Assembly: GCA_030142905.1 (NCBI GenBank)
Contig: JASJOG010000504.1
Coordinates: forward strand, 1-64,000
DNA from: Heliopora coerulea
Taxonomy: Eukaryota; Cnidaria; Anthozoa; Scleralcyonacea; Helioporidae
Direction: 5' to 3'
DNA: 64,000 nucleotides
The notes under the pieces are model-generated. The model was not told the DNA's origin and made no database searches. It was given only the letters and a program-made list of their open reading frames with translations. Of the stretch, positions 45,371 to 56,422 are shown piece by piece. Every line of letters starts with the position of its first letter. Position 1 is the first letter of the stretch. Position numbers and translations under genes: made by a program.

Positions 45371-47012
45371 ATTCTTCACTCTGTCGTATCCAGTTATCCT
45401 TTTCAGCAAATTTGTTTGCCATTCATTCAACCATATTGGAAAAAGTTTTGAAAATTCCTTTGTGCGAATGACATTCTTCATGGTGAGCAATCGTATCGAA
45501 AAATCGTATCACTTAGATCATCCTTCACTTTTCAACATTCTGTAGCAACTCTAACTATTAATGAAATTATAGCTTGAATAATAGTGCATTGTTTTCCCAT
45601 AAGTATTAGGTTTGACTTTTACAAAGCAATCATACAGCTTACACTAAAGGTGCTGGAACGACATTCCAGTTCGGAATAAAAATTTCGTAATTGCCTTAAA
45701 TTATGAATTTTATTCAGAGAAGTTTATTCAGGAATACCTGAATTTTACAAAATAAATACTGAACACGAAATAATACATACAATACCATATACAAAGTTCT
45801 AAATGATACATTATTAATCAATTTATAGCCGGAAAATAATACGAACCTAAATACCTTTTCATACAAACTATCGAACAGTCACAGACCTAAGTGTAAAATT
45901 CTAAGCTAAAGCTTCTTAATTAGTTTTTATATATATGAAATCAAATTGTCCTCCTCGGTAAATATATTTGACAAATATTTAGAATGTGTTTCCATCTCTG
46001 TTAATGAAGAGAAGTTTGTACTATGTTAGATCATAAGAAGTTATATTGTCTAGTAGTAAAAACAGATTTGCAATTATTAAATTATTGCGACTGCATATGA
46101 TTAAATCAATCAATTAGTCAATCAAGAATAAATAAATAAATAAAGTATGTAAAAAGATAAATAAACTAGATTTTTCTCTTTAGATTAAACATGAAAATTT
46201 ACATGTGATTTAAACCCAGTTCTACATTGAATTCTCTGTGGGTTAAATGCAACATCTGTCTTTATCTCTCCGAGCTTTGAATAAGGAATTAAAGACGTGC
46301 AAAACGTTGTTTAACTGGATGAAGTTCTTTTCTTGTTTTTATTCCAATCAACATCATATATTTCAACTCAGTAAATTGGAACGAGGTTGCTCAGATAATT
46401 CCATTCCTGAGTTCAAGCACTTTAAATATTGAATTGTCTCTCAGTTGAAGAATATAATCATACAAAATAAGACTATTGCATTAAAGCTAAACAACATTGT
46501 AAAAAGTCCTTTCTCTGCAATACTGGAGAGATACTTTCATTTAGGACAGACAAGGGAATTATCTCGAAACATTTCGAGTTGAAAACGATAATATTTATTC
46601 GATATTTGTTGCCATGTAATAGATTTGGAGATGTTTTGAGTTAGATTATGTTTCTATCAAGTAATGTTCATGGCATGAGTAAGCGCTGTGTATGTGATTT
46701 TCGCCAAGTACAGATGATGTTTTGTGGAAATCTAATGATGAACAGTACTAACAAATCTGATTAGATAGTTAGAGTACCAAAGTTGCAGGAAGTATTCCTG
46801 GCACCTTTATTCCATATTCTTAAGCATGCGAGGCCAAATTTTGATTAATTAGTTTCCAATAGCTCGAAAATACGAAAACTTGTTCACTTTGTAAGAAAAA
46901 GTGATTAAATGTGCTACAGTCGACATAATTGACAAGCCACGAAATTGAAAAAATTTTAAACTGAATTAACTGATTTTAAATGTTACATCAACGGAAGTTA
47001 AAAGTATTTTAC
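45371..47012. repeat. Left part of array unit 4
   Basis: From about 45690 this matches 54840-55900 of unit 5 and, more loosely, 12900-13900 of unit 2 (blocks TTTCATACAAACTATCGAACAG and TTTAACTGGATGAAG). No exon resolved. 45371-45690 is unassigned. Confidence 0.4.
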
Positions 47013-48033
47013 CTTTCTGTACCTCTTTATTTCTGTACCAAGCATCGAACGACTAAAGTTCTTGGGTTATCCACGAACTTCTAATAATATGAAGGAACCA
47101 AATACTAATGAGACAAAACTCTCCAAAGGAGTGTAGTTACTGATTCCTTGAAGTGTTTTCCTTCTTTCGATTGTAAATAACCGGTAGAAGAGTAGAAGTA
47201 CTAATGTAAAGTCATTACCAGCCAGCAATTTCAAAAAGTAAGAAATCAAGCAAATTCAAAAAAATGTCATCTTCCAAACCAAAGATTTATGTGGTATATC
47301 AAGACGAAAGATGGATGACGGTCAAACTAATTGTCAAGCCTAAACTAAAATTTACGATGGAGATTGTTTAATGGCACTAAACGACATACAAAATTTCTTT
47401 ATGACTCGTAAATAAATGTTCGACGTAGCATCACCAAACCCAGCTATATTGCAGATAAAACTGGAAACAGATGACCCATGCCCTTCTGTTCTTTTCATGC
47501 GTACGCAAACATTATACCTACATATTGAAAACCTCATCCGAATTGAAGTATCACTGGATAGCAGGTGGGTTTCGAGGTAAAAATATCCTCAGGGTTTTCT
47601 CGTACGCTTACTTACAACGATTTTTAAACCGCACAAAAGTACAATGACATTGTCTTTATGGGATAGCTAGATCTGACTCCAGTTTTGTTAAATTCTGATC
47701 GCTGATTTTTTTTTCGGAATAACACTTACCTAACTAGTTGCGACGTTCCATTCTCGAATTCGATTAACTTGAGAAAGAAAAATGAAAATTGTATATTTTA
47801 GAAATAGAGAAGAAATGACCTTGATGACACAAACTATAGGCATAATATGTCTTGGAAATTTTAATTCTGGTCGAAGTCGATTTCGCATTTTGCCGTATCG
47901 AATGCTTGAGTTCCTGAACAATCCCAAGGCAGATACTTACCCTTTCGATAATAAATTGCTCCACACGAAACTCTGAAATTAATTCTAGAAAAAATAGTTC
48001 TAAGAGGAATTCGCTAAATTGAATGAGATCCAT
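47013..48033 (-). CDS. Array gene, copy 4: three short coding exons
   Basis: Unknown product, diverged from copies 2 and 3. Exon 1 is 47941-48033 (31 codons, MDLI... to EQFIIER, donor GTAAGTAT). The intron is 173 bp. Exon 2 is 47730-47767 (38 nt, LIEFENGTSQLV, acceptor CAAG, donor GTAAGT). Exon 3 is 47013-47052 (40 nt, acceptor TTTAG, donor GTAAAA), giving SRSMLGTEIKRYRK. This exon 3 is 2 nt longer than in copies 2 and 3, so the next exon would have to differ in phase, or exon 3 is misassigned here. Exons 1 and 2 are secure by comparison. A GTACGTTTT donor-like site at 48707-48713 takes the place of the upstream GTATGT site. Confidence 0.5.
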
Positions 48034-51000
48034 ATGCTATAGAAAGTTTTTAACAAGGAAAAATGTAATCATGAAAACAACGAAACCAAAATCACGCGAA
48101 GTGAAACCAAGCCTACAATCATGTGAAGCTGTTGTCACGGGAAGATTATGTTGAGGAAAGTTGAGCGCATGCTGGGATAAGTCCTCGAAGGGTTTGGGAA
48201 ACAACTGCAAGGACCTTCGTTTTTATCAAAACAACTCTACCCTGTAGCTAGATTTTTGTCGATTGAGCTTCGAGCCAGGGAAGATTCTTTCCCCAGTAAC
48301 AGTCCTTAGTTCTCACGCAACAAAGGTTGCGACAACAAGTTATAAAGAATATTCTGCGTAAGTAGACAACTGATCGTCTTTTAACGCTTCGTCTCTGCAA
48401 AGTTTAACTCTAATAAAATTATTATCGTATTGAACCACAGAAAATTGTATGCTAACTAAATAATTCACAGTGATTTGGCTATCTGGTCTGATTCTTGTTC
48501 GCGTTACCTGTACTAAAATATTGTATCACAAGTTAATATTAAAACACAGTATTTAGTTCATTGTTAATAAAACGTCAAATTTTTTATGCTAACGTAGATG
48601 TGGTCCAGTTTGATCACACTTAATATCACCGATATTAACATAACTGGTCTATACATAACGCTACTTTTAAAAGACTTGGATGACCTGCGCCATAGAAACC
48701 TTATATGATGCAAAACGTACCTTATTAGTGATATATAAGTGATCGTGCTGTCATAAAGAGGTGCCTTGAGAATAGTGTCAGCAGGCGTACATCGCTGATC
48801 TCCATCTTTGAAATCCTTTGGGAGAGAGATGAATTAAGTCTGGGCTTGCATCCAAATTTGAATAGAACATTTTTTGTTCAACAATGAGTGATGCGAAAGG
48901 TCAGGCTAGCACAATGGAAGGTCATTGATTATCGATCTTAATCAGCAATAGTGTTAGATGTTTCTTAAATGTATTTCTAAGAAGGCATATTGTATAATTC
49001 CTGATTTTTTTTGAAGAATTTTGATATTCATAGCCAGCGTAATTCATAGCAAGCGTAATTCATAGCCAGCGTAATTTAGGACATGGAATATCATTTGATT
49101 GGTTTGTATCAACAACAATTGATCTACGAAATTTTGAATAAGAATGACACTCTGCAACTTATTACTAGGGAGCCGGTGAGGAAACGCATGCAGTTGATTG
49201 GTGACCAGATTCAGCTACTAAAGTGACGATTTAACCAAGAATACTCGGGTTAGAGAAAGGAGAAAAAACTGAGCGGAAAATGTCAAATGTTTCAGAAACG
49301 AGTCTTCACTGTACCGAAACAGTATCAAGTGTTGTACAGATGTTTTTAAGCACAAATACTTACGATAAATGATAATCTCATTAAAAGATGAATGTCAAGA
49401 AAATTCACAGGAGTTTCCTCCTTCTTTACTCAGTCCTACGACCATTTGGTCTTAAGATTGTCATTTCACTGTCGTTTGTGTTCTTTAACTCCGAGTTGTG
49501 TACATGGTTGACGTAATTGACCATAGTTTGGCACTGTCCTTTTATTTATACCTACAAATAGGGTCAAAAAATATCTTTAAAGCTGAATAAGACAAATAGC
49601 TTGGCAAGAGAACTAGAAAATACTAAAGCAAAACACTTATATTTCTGGACTTCTTACCAAACTTAATTTTTACAATCCTGTAGCTAAACAAGCAGGATAT
49701 GTTTTTCAAAAGTTTTTCTCCAGTTCTTCATATTTATTGTTTAGCAATTTCATAGGATATTCCATTTCTTTTAAACCTGTCTAAACATGTTCCACAGTAA
49801 AAGTCTTGCAATATATGTAAACAAATACTATAGTTCGGAGGTGACTATTCTCCGAGTTTTATAGGATTGATTCGCATTTCTAGATCACTTAATAAAGGTT
49901 AGTTTGAAAAATAATTAAAACTTTTTCCTTCAGTTTTGTTTAGATTCAAGGATTTCCGAAAGTTGTGTTTTTTCTAGATTGGCAAATAATGTTGTATGTC
50001 AACTGTAAGTTAAAGTTAGCTCCAAAAAAACGTTATCGTCAGGGTTTCTGTATTCATAGTAAAGTGCATGACTATATAAATTGTTTTTAATCCAAATGTA
50101 GTCAGTCTAAGGTTCCTAAATGTAACAGCGTCCTTTTTCATAACACATGCTACATATTTAACCCCTGTTGATGTTTAAACCAACGCGAAGCTATCAAATA
50201 TCAGTCATTTGAGATGTTAAATTTAAATGAACCAATATCTTTGATTCCTGATATATCAACTCGATCTCTAAAACTTAAAAGGTTAGATTTTAAAATTTAT
50301 TTGAAAGTTCCGAATGGATGCAAAGTTTGAGACGTTGTAATCATGACTGCATCAAGAAACACCACCTCTGACAATTTTTGAAATTAGCAGTCTACAGTTA
50401 AACAAATTCATCAACCAACAAATTTAGTCGAGAGACGTTTCGTTGAATTAACACGATACTACGATTGATATTAGTGGTTTGAATATCTGCGTTAGTTTTG
50501 ATAATGTAGAAAGATTTCCAATGGCTTGGAGAACAGTAACTGATTAAAGTTCACAACTTTGGGATGACTAGGTTCCATCGTAAAGCTACCAGGAATTAGA
50601 TACAACAAACACATTGATAGATAATGTCTTACCTTAAACCAACAGATTTTACCACCGTTGATAAATGTTCAGATGTCCTTAACAAGGAACACAGAAGTAC
50701 TTATCCACATCTTATTTGGCACACTTGTTAATAGCCATATATTTACATCATTTAATGAACAAGTTTGGACATGTGATAGCCTCACGTATAAGTGAACAAT
50801 AAAATTAAAAGATTAAACAAAAGAAAGCTTACTTTTGAAGGAGTGTATTACTAGATGTCTTGCCATTTTTAATGTTGGTTCGTTCGGGAAAAGTTAAAAC
50901 ACTCTTGACTGCCTTTTTCTTTGTACACAGCGTTTACCTTCTTGTCTTTTTCAGTGAAGTTTTATGTGCCCTGCAAGTGGCTTAATAACACAAAAGTTCT

Positions 51001-51633
51001 TTGTTTATATATTTTCTATTATCTCGATGACCTCCCGACCTTGATAGCTCAAATACAGACACAGAATTTCATTCCGCCAGAATCATGATATATGAAGGTT
51101 GATCAAAGGATATTAACTGCCAGATTGACTTCTCTGGACGTAATGCAAATCATATCAGTTCATTATACTCTCACTCGTGTATTGGTCAAACATGCCGATT
51201 ATTAAACACTAGGGTCCCCGATCACTTGGATATTTCGACCAACACGGGAAAACCAATCTCACATTCCACCTAATCGAGTGACGGCGCAAGAAATAAAAAA
51301 AAGAAACGAAACAGGACATGAGGTTTCCTTTGAAGATTTTCATATTTTATCGTCCGGCTCCACTCAGTTCAGTGTTCTTCTCCGAGAGAGCTTATTGATA
51401 TCTGATGAAAACCTTCCCTTACCACCAACATTAGATCATATCCCTTGAAAATTTTTTAACATATAGTTTATTTTTTTCCTCTCCTCTTATTTATTAATGT
51501 TTCTATGCTTTACTTATCACCTTGACATTATTCTTTGTTGTCCCGCTAATTGCCTGCACGCTACTAAGCCGTTAACTATTTCTATCGACACGTTTTCACT
51601 TCTTTTGTGTAACAGTTAGTTAATCCGATGTTT
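48034..51633. repeat. 5' flank of array gene copy 4 (unit 4)
   Basis: Homologous in blocks to units 1-3 (for example 48885-48945, 49370-49560, 50880-51080). At 49025-49075 the 18-bp word ATTCATAGCCAGCGTA is present three times in tandem. No coding exon supported. One frame just upstream of the donor-like site (48714-48840, minus) is open and reads PKDFKDGDQRCTPAD, but the other copies are not open there. Confidence 0.45.
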
Positions 51634-51854
51634 GCAGTTTTTGTTTCTTGAGAAACATGAGAGCTTGGATATATTTTAAGAGAGATGAATGATCGTCAAG
51701 CCCTGTACTCAGAAAACGATTCTGAGCCCCAGACGAGTATCGAACCCGCAACCTTCTAATGGTCTCACCGGTCATCTGAAGGTTGCGGGTTCGATCCCCG
51801 TCTGGGGCTCAGAATCGTTTTTTGAGTACAGGGCTTGACGATCATTCATCTTTC
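51634..51854. mobile_element. tRNA-bearing fold-back element, subfamily 1, with 14-bp direct repeats
   Basis: TTAATCCGATGTTT flanks the element exactly at 51620-51633 and 51855-51868. Inside: a left-only leader (about 51634-51680), an arm, the 3' half of a tRNA-like sequence on the minus strand, a short spacer, the same tRNA half on the plus strand (GGTTGCGGGTTCGATCCCCG), and the arm again ending ATCATTCATC. The right half lacks the leader. The tRNA part is cut in the anticodon arm, so each half keeps box B only. Sits inside unit 4. Confidence 0.85.
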
Positions 51855-51883
51855 TTAATCCGATGTTTCTTTGTATATAGTCA

Positions 51884-51925
51884 CTCCGATGATGTTACTG
51901 GTCATGTAACGAAACGTTAGTCATT
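51884..51925 (+). ncRNA. Hammerhead-like motif
   Basis: CCGATGA (CTGATGA with one change), stem II GTTAC / GTAAC with loop TGGTCAT, then GAAACGTTAGTCA. Good stem II and second half of the core. The changed base and the lack of helix I suggest a decayed copy. It lies only about 15 bp right of the fold-back element. Confidence 0.4.
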
Positions 51926-52911
51926 AAAAGACTTTTAAAATTGTGCTTCCATTATGGCTTTAATTTAAACTCGTTTGCTATTCTGTTATTTTTATAACAA
52001 GACTTCGTCTTCCGGCTGGTTCTTTGATCGCAACCATGAGAATTATTGTCTGTAACATTAATTTGAACTTTATTTCAAATTTTGAGTTGAGCTTTTATGT
52101 TTAAATTATGTTTGCGTTTCCACGTGGAAAATCCATGGTCACAAATACGCTGTACCAAGAGAAAAAGTTAATGCTAATTTAACGTGACTGAAATTTAAAC
52201 CAGCCATGATTGATTTTCAACCTTAAGCGATTCAAAGTCCCGTCAGTTGATAGGGTGGATAAGTTAGTCCCACTGAGCGGGCTCAACTGACCATCCTCTG
52301 AACAACCATATTTAAATTTTATCTACCGAACAACACAATGTCTGGAATAAGTCGCCATTTGCCATATAAGTTTCAAGTTTGGTTGTTCCGAGCATGAACA
52401 GCTCTGTTGACACACATGGACTTCCTAGCCGAATAATTGATTCGGACTTTGTCTGACATCTTCCCCATAATAATGAACGACATTTAAGAAAGGTTTCAGT
52501 TGCTATTAAAAAAGACAGCATTTAAAAGAGCCCAACAAATAGTTACCAATCAATTATTTGTTTAGATAATTTTCTAATCTGTGAAACTTGTCTGGACAGA
52601 TAGAAAAGGGAAGGCATAAAATTTTAAGCCAATGTAGCTGTCCAAACAACAAAGAAACGAGTTTGTTTCGATTAATCGTCCTCAGTCACACGCTTAGTTG
52701 CTAATGACACGTTGATCGGCTTTCACTGCTTAATGACAGGTTTATGAATAGCATATATATATTTTGTTTAGTTTCAAACTTGCATAGGCAACAAGCACAA
52801 GGAAAGACCGAATTACCTTCTTGACAAAGCAAGGCCCATAAGGGACTTTCCTTCCTAGATAAAAACAGATTGTGTCATTCAATATAGATAAAGACTCTTA
52901 AAATCGGGAAA
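51926..52911. other. End of unit 4 and spacer
   Basis: 52560-52710 matches the right end of units 2 and 3 (GTGAAACTTGTCTGG...CAAAACAAC...AAGAAACGA), so unit 4 reaches at least that far. A TATATATATATTTTG stretch at 52751-52766 lies about 150 bp upstream of the candidate gene below and could serve as a TATA-type promoter. No other feature seen. Confidence 0.4.
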
Positions 52912-53338
52912 ATGGCGTTCGTCATCCTCTGGAAGCCTGCTAATATGGCAAAAGATGTTTGTGTTAAGAGCATTCAACTCTGTAAAGACTGGAATGATAT
53001 ATCGTTGAACGAGGCCCCACGATTCAATGAAGCCGAAATGGGGCAGCCATGTAAGTCAAAAACACTTCTATGAAGTTGTATTGAACCTCAACTTTTGATG
53101 GATGGCTACTTCTGACAATTATGTAGTCCTACTGACGTTGTCCTCTACCTACTTATGTCAAAAAAAAAAATTGTCAAGAACCACCAAAATTTAGGTTAAG
53201 TTTTTCGCGATAGGTTAATTGTTTTATTACGTAGGCGACTGGGATGACCTGCAAATTGACCTACATGTCAGTCTCGATGTTGGCTTCAAAATCCAGTTTG
53301 CAGGCATCGTTCCAGCCTTTTTAAAATTCAGTGGTTAA
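52912..53338 (+). CDS. Candidate two-exon gene, 80 residues
   Basis: Unknown product. Exon 1 is 52912-53050, ATG in context AAAATGG, 46 codons plus one base (MAFVILWKPANMAKDVCVKS ... NEAEMGQP), ending exactly at a GTAAGT donor. Exon 2 is 53235-53338, after TTTTATTACGTAG, and restores the frame: CDWDDLQIDLHVSL, DVGFKIQFAGIVPAFLKF, stop TAA. Combined coding length is 243 nt, divisible by three. The intron is 184 bp. The piece lies between units 4 and 5 and is not part of the repeat unit. No signal peptide or known domain is evident. It could be one end of a larger gene or chance; the match of donor, acceptor and frame makes it worth calling. Confidence 0.4.
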
Positions 53339-54289
53339 GAGGGTCATCTTATCTCTCCAGTAACCCAACGTCTTTAACTCAAAATAGCGGTAAATACTTA
53401 GAAAAAAATACCAAAAAAACCTTTTAAAATTAAAAAACAAATCCCCAAGCAAAGTCTTGACGGCAATGGGTACTTCCCCTTATTGATTGAGTTATTCACG
53501 TTGCAAGGTCGGGTCTCTTTTGGAGAGACGACAATTTTTCTCCGATATAAACACTTTGGCTCCTCTTCAGGAACGTTGCTAACATGGTGAAGGTGTTATG
53601 AAATTGACGTCGTGAGATCATTCTGACCAGACTGGTGAAAATTTTGCCCAGGTAAGAAGAAGACCCAGGGTAATCCAACTTCGCGAGATGACCCTCCTCC
53701 TTAAATTCCGAATAAACTCTCTACTTCCCTTATCAACCCTAATAATCTTTAAGAGCCTACAACAAAAGACAACTATTTAACACTGGTTGAATTCAATCCA
53801 CCTTTTTTCTCGTGATTTCAAGTAGGACAGTTTATCTAAATTTTAAATAAATAAAATATGGGAAAACTTCAAAGCAAAGGATTAGTTGTTTGCTGCCAAT
53901 TTTTGTATAGTATAAGAGACTGGTTAGAACGCATGCGTTTACAAATAAGAAAAAGGAGAAGGAATGGAAAAGATAAAATTATGTGGGAAAATATAAAATC
54001 TTTCTTGTACTGAATTCATTTGGTTCATCTTAACAGCATTTTCTATAAATTTTAGGAATTATTATTTTTTCCCCTTTGAATCAACTCGAATCGACGACAA
54101 CATAATCAGTCTAGTCCTGTTATAATTGTATTCAAAATGATCGCTGTTTATTCTTCAGTATGAAGTTTTACTGGGCATTAAATAATAGCCCGATAGCAAA
54201 CATGCCTTAAAATTTATTCTGTTTATTTATCATAACATCACTTAAAATGGCAAGAAAGTCCCTGCTAAAATATCTAACTATATTTCAAA
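53339..54289. other. Spacer between candidate gene and unit 5
   Basis: No supported feature. AATAAATAAA-type polyadenylation words at 53845-53860 could end the candidate transcript. Short minus-strand frames have no motifs. Confidence 0.35.
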
Positions 54290-56040
54290 ATAACTAGGAA
54301 TGTTAAAGGTGCTAGAAAAAATGGCCAAAAATATGCACGTATTGCTGCAGGTGAAGGTTTGGATACTGAAGCAGTTACTGGGATGGGGTGGGTGCAGGTG
54401 CAGGTATAGTTACAAGAACCCTTCACAGATAAAGGAAAAGTCAATACTAAAAGTACAGGTCAGGAACCATTACAAGAGCAAGTGCAGGTGCTGGTACTGG
54501 TAAAGATGGTCGAGGTGCAGGAAAAGTACACGTAGAGTTAGAGGTGCTTGTATTGATACAAGTAAAGGTGCAGGTACATCTGCAGCATATGTGCCTGTAT
54601 AGGGGTGTTGTACATGTATGTGCATCTACAAGTTTTCATAGTATGCACTGAGTTCAAAGTCCTGTACATATATACGTAGAGTTAAATGCAAAAGTGTAGG
54701 TGCAAGTGGTAGAGCAAATACAGATACTGGTACACTGGTCCTGCTACATGTTGATACAGGTGAAGGTAGAGGTAGAGGTGTGAGTACAGCATCTGATGGA
54801 AATGTTTTCAAAGCTACAGCGGCTGCAACTGCTAAAGACACAACTCATACGGCTATTATGTTATTGATTTTATTTTTAAATTATAAATAAACATTGATTT
54901 TTCTATAATCTGAAGACTATTCTTTGATATTACAAACTATACTGCCAACAGAGTTCTAAATAATACATATAATACATAACCAGAACGTGCCTGTTAGGGC
55001 AGAGTTCTTTCACACAAACTATTAAACAGTGATTTACAGTTGACAAGAACTTTAGTACAAATTACTACGCTAACAGAAATTATTTACGTTTTACAAGTTC
55101 GAATGTAACAGTCCTCCTTTCAAACATGCTTGCAAATTCTTTTCAGTCAATTTCCAACTCTGTAAATAGTGAATAGATGTACTACGTTTTCTTCATTGCA
55201 GAATTATATTGCCATGTAATAAGGAGACCTATTAGACAATCCAATTAAAGCAATTTAGGAGAAAACAATGAATAAATAATTAAATAAATAAGTAAACAAA
55301 TAAATTAATTAGAAATAGATTTAAGAAAACTCCCCCTGATCTTTACTACCACATAAGGACGCCTGGGAAATAATTATGTCAATGAAAAAACCTTAGCACA
55401 ACATAAAGACAGATTTTCCGATAATTAAGTAGTATGGAACTCAAAAAAGTTAGCTGATTCAGACAGACATTTTAATTATCATGATCGTATTAGAGAACCG
55501 TTGCTTTTCGGATTTTAGTTATGAAAGTATCAAGTTCATCCCAGAATAATGTAAATGAGAAATATACCAAATGCTGCAGTAACCCATGTGAGTGAGATTT
55601 GGCATCTGTCTTTGTAAGATGGAACATACAGTAACCAGTAGAAGAGGAGTTGCACTTTTTGTTTTACTGGATGAAGTGGCTTCTTTATTTTAATTTACCA
55701 ACTAGAAATATGGCTGCCCTTATCATCCAGATCTTCAGTTTAAGTGCTTAAATGTTGATTTATCTCCTAGTTGAGATTTTTATCCAAAAAATGAGACTAG
55801 TTCTTAAACTCAATATTATCGCGAATATTCTTTTCAATACCTTATATAGGCTTCAATTTAGAACTGATTGGAAATTTATGCGAAAACTTTCCAAAATAAA
55901 ACAATTTCAGTGGAACACTCATACAAATGCAGTTTGATTTTCTTATTTTTCAATATTCTTCACAAATTAATTACTAAGAATATAACTCGAATAATATATA
56001 TATATATAAGTATATCAATCTCAAAACAAAAGTTAGTTTG
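54290..56040. repeat. Array unit 5, partial, with a GGTGCA-rich block
   Basis: 54350-54830 is the GGTGCA/GGTACA block also seen at 12421-12900 and 30780-31290, here least changed; one frame contains ASAGAGTGKDGRGAGKV and another ends FKATAAATAKDTTHTAIM. 54840-55900 matches the left part of unit 4. The array gene exons expected about 2 kb further right are missing: the unit is cut off by the ribozyme and fold-back elements from 56041 on. Confidence 0.5.
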
Positions 56041-56095
56041 TTATTTAGTTGCCTGATGATCGTTGTAATGCGTGAAACTTAAAGTAGCTGTAAAC
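56041..56095 (+). ncRNA. Hammerhead-like motif, facing the ribozyme at 56165-56227
   Basis: CTGATGA at 56053, stem II CG / CG next to a U-U mismatch, GAAA at 56074, stem III ACT-TAA-AGT and cleavage triplet GTA. Helix I has only two firm pairs (GC / GC). Same family as the motif at 25607-25650. Confidence 0.45.
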
Positions 56096-56117
56096 ATCTT
56101 AGGACCACTGATCAAGT

Positions 56118-56119
<2 letters not shown>

Positions 56120-56164
<45 letters not shown>
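56120..56164. repeat. (TA)n between two hammerhead-type motifs
   Basis: About 45 bp of TA. It separates a plus-strand and a minus-strand ribozyme-like motif; the pair at 25498-25650 similarly borders a TA tract. Confidence 0.9.
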
Positions 56165-56167
<3 letters not shown>

Positions 56168-56227
56168 TATATATATAACTACAGACGGAACCGTTTCGGC
56201 CTACTGGGCCTCATCAGTGTAGTACTG
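56165..56227 (-). ncRNA. Type I hammerhead ribozyme
   Basis: A complete core on the minus strand. The helix I 5' strand CAGTACTACA ends at 56218. CTGATGA is 56217-56211. Stem II is GGCC (56210-56207) and GGCC (56201-56198) around CAGTA. GAAA is 56197-56194. Stem III is CGG (56193-56191), loop TT, CCG (56188-56186), then T and C at 56185-56184, making a GUC cleavage site. The helix I 3' strand TGTAGT (56183-56178) pairs six of six with ACTACA, and CAGT / ACTG can pair further out past an internal loop. The very short stem III is the form described for Penelope-like elements and metazoan retrozymes. All invariant core positions are present, so self-cleavage is plausible. Confidence 0.8.
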
Positions 56228-56256
56228 AATACAAAATTATATATATATATATATGA

Positions 56257-56418
56257 TGAAAATGTTGTTCTCAAGTTTTTATCTCAGAAAATTTCTGAGC
56301 TCCCCAACGGGAATCGAACCCGTGTCTCCCGATTGCCGGCAATCGGGAGACACGGGTTCGATTCCCGTTGGGGAGCTCAGAAATTTTCTGAGATAAAAGC
56401 TTGAGAACAACATTTTCA
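56257..56418. mobile_element. 162-bp palindrome made of tRNA 3' halves, subfamily 3
   Basis: Two arms of 81 bp with no spacer, centred between 56337 and 56338, with one mismatch (C/T, arm near GTTCTCAAG). The middle is the 3' half of a tRNA-like sequence (GGCAATCGGGAGACACGGGT then TCGATTCCCGTTGGGGAG) joined head to head to its reverse. The outer part is the arm CTCAGAAATTTTCTGAGATA then AAAGCTTGAGAACAACATTT. No separate leader or clear direct repeats. It abuts the composite element at 56423. Confidence 0.85.
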
Positions 56419-56422
56419 AGTA

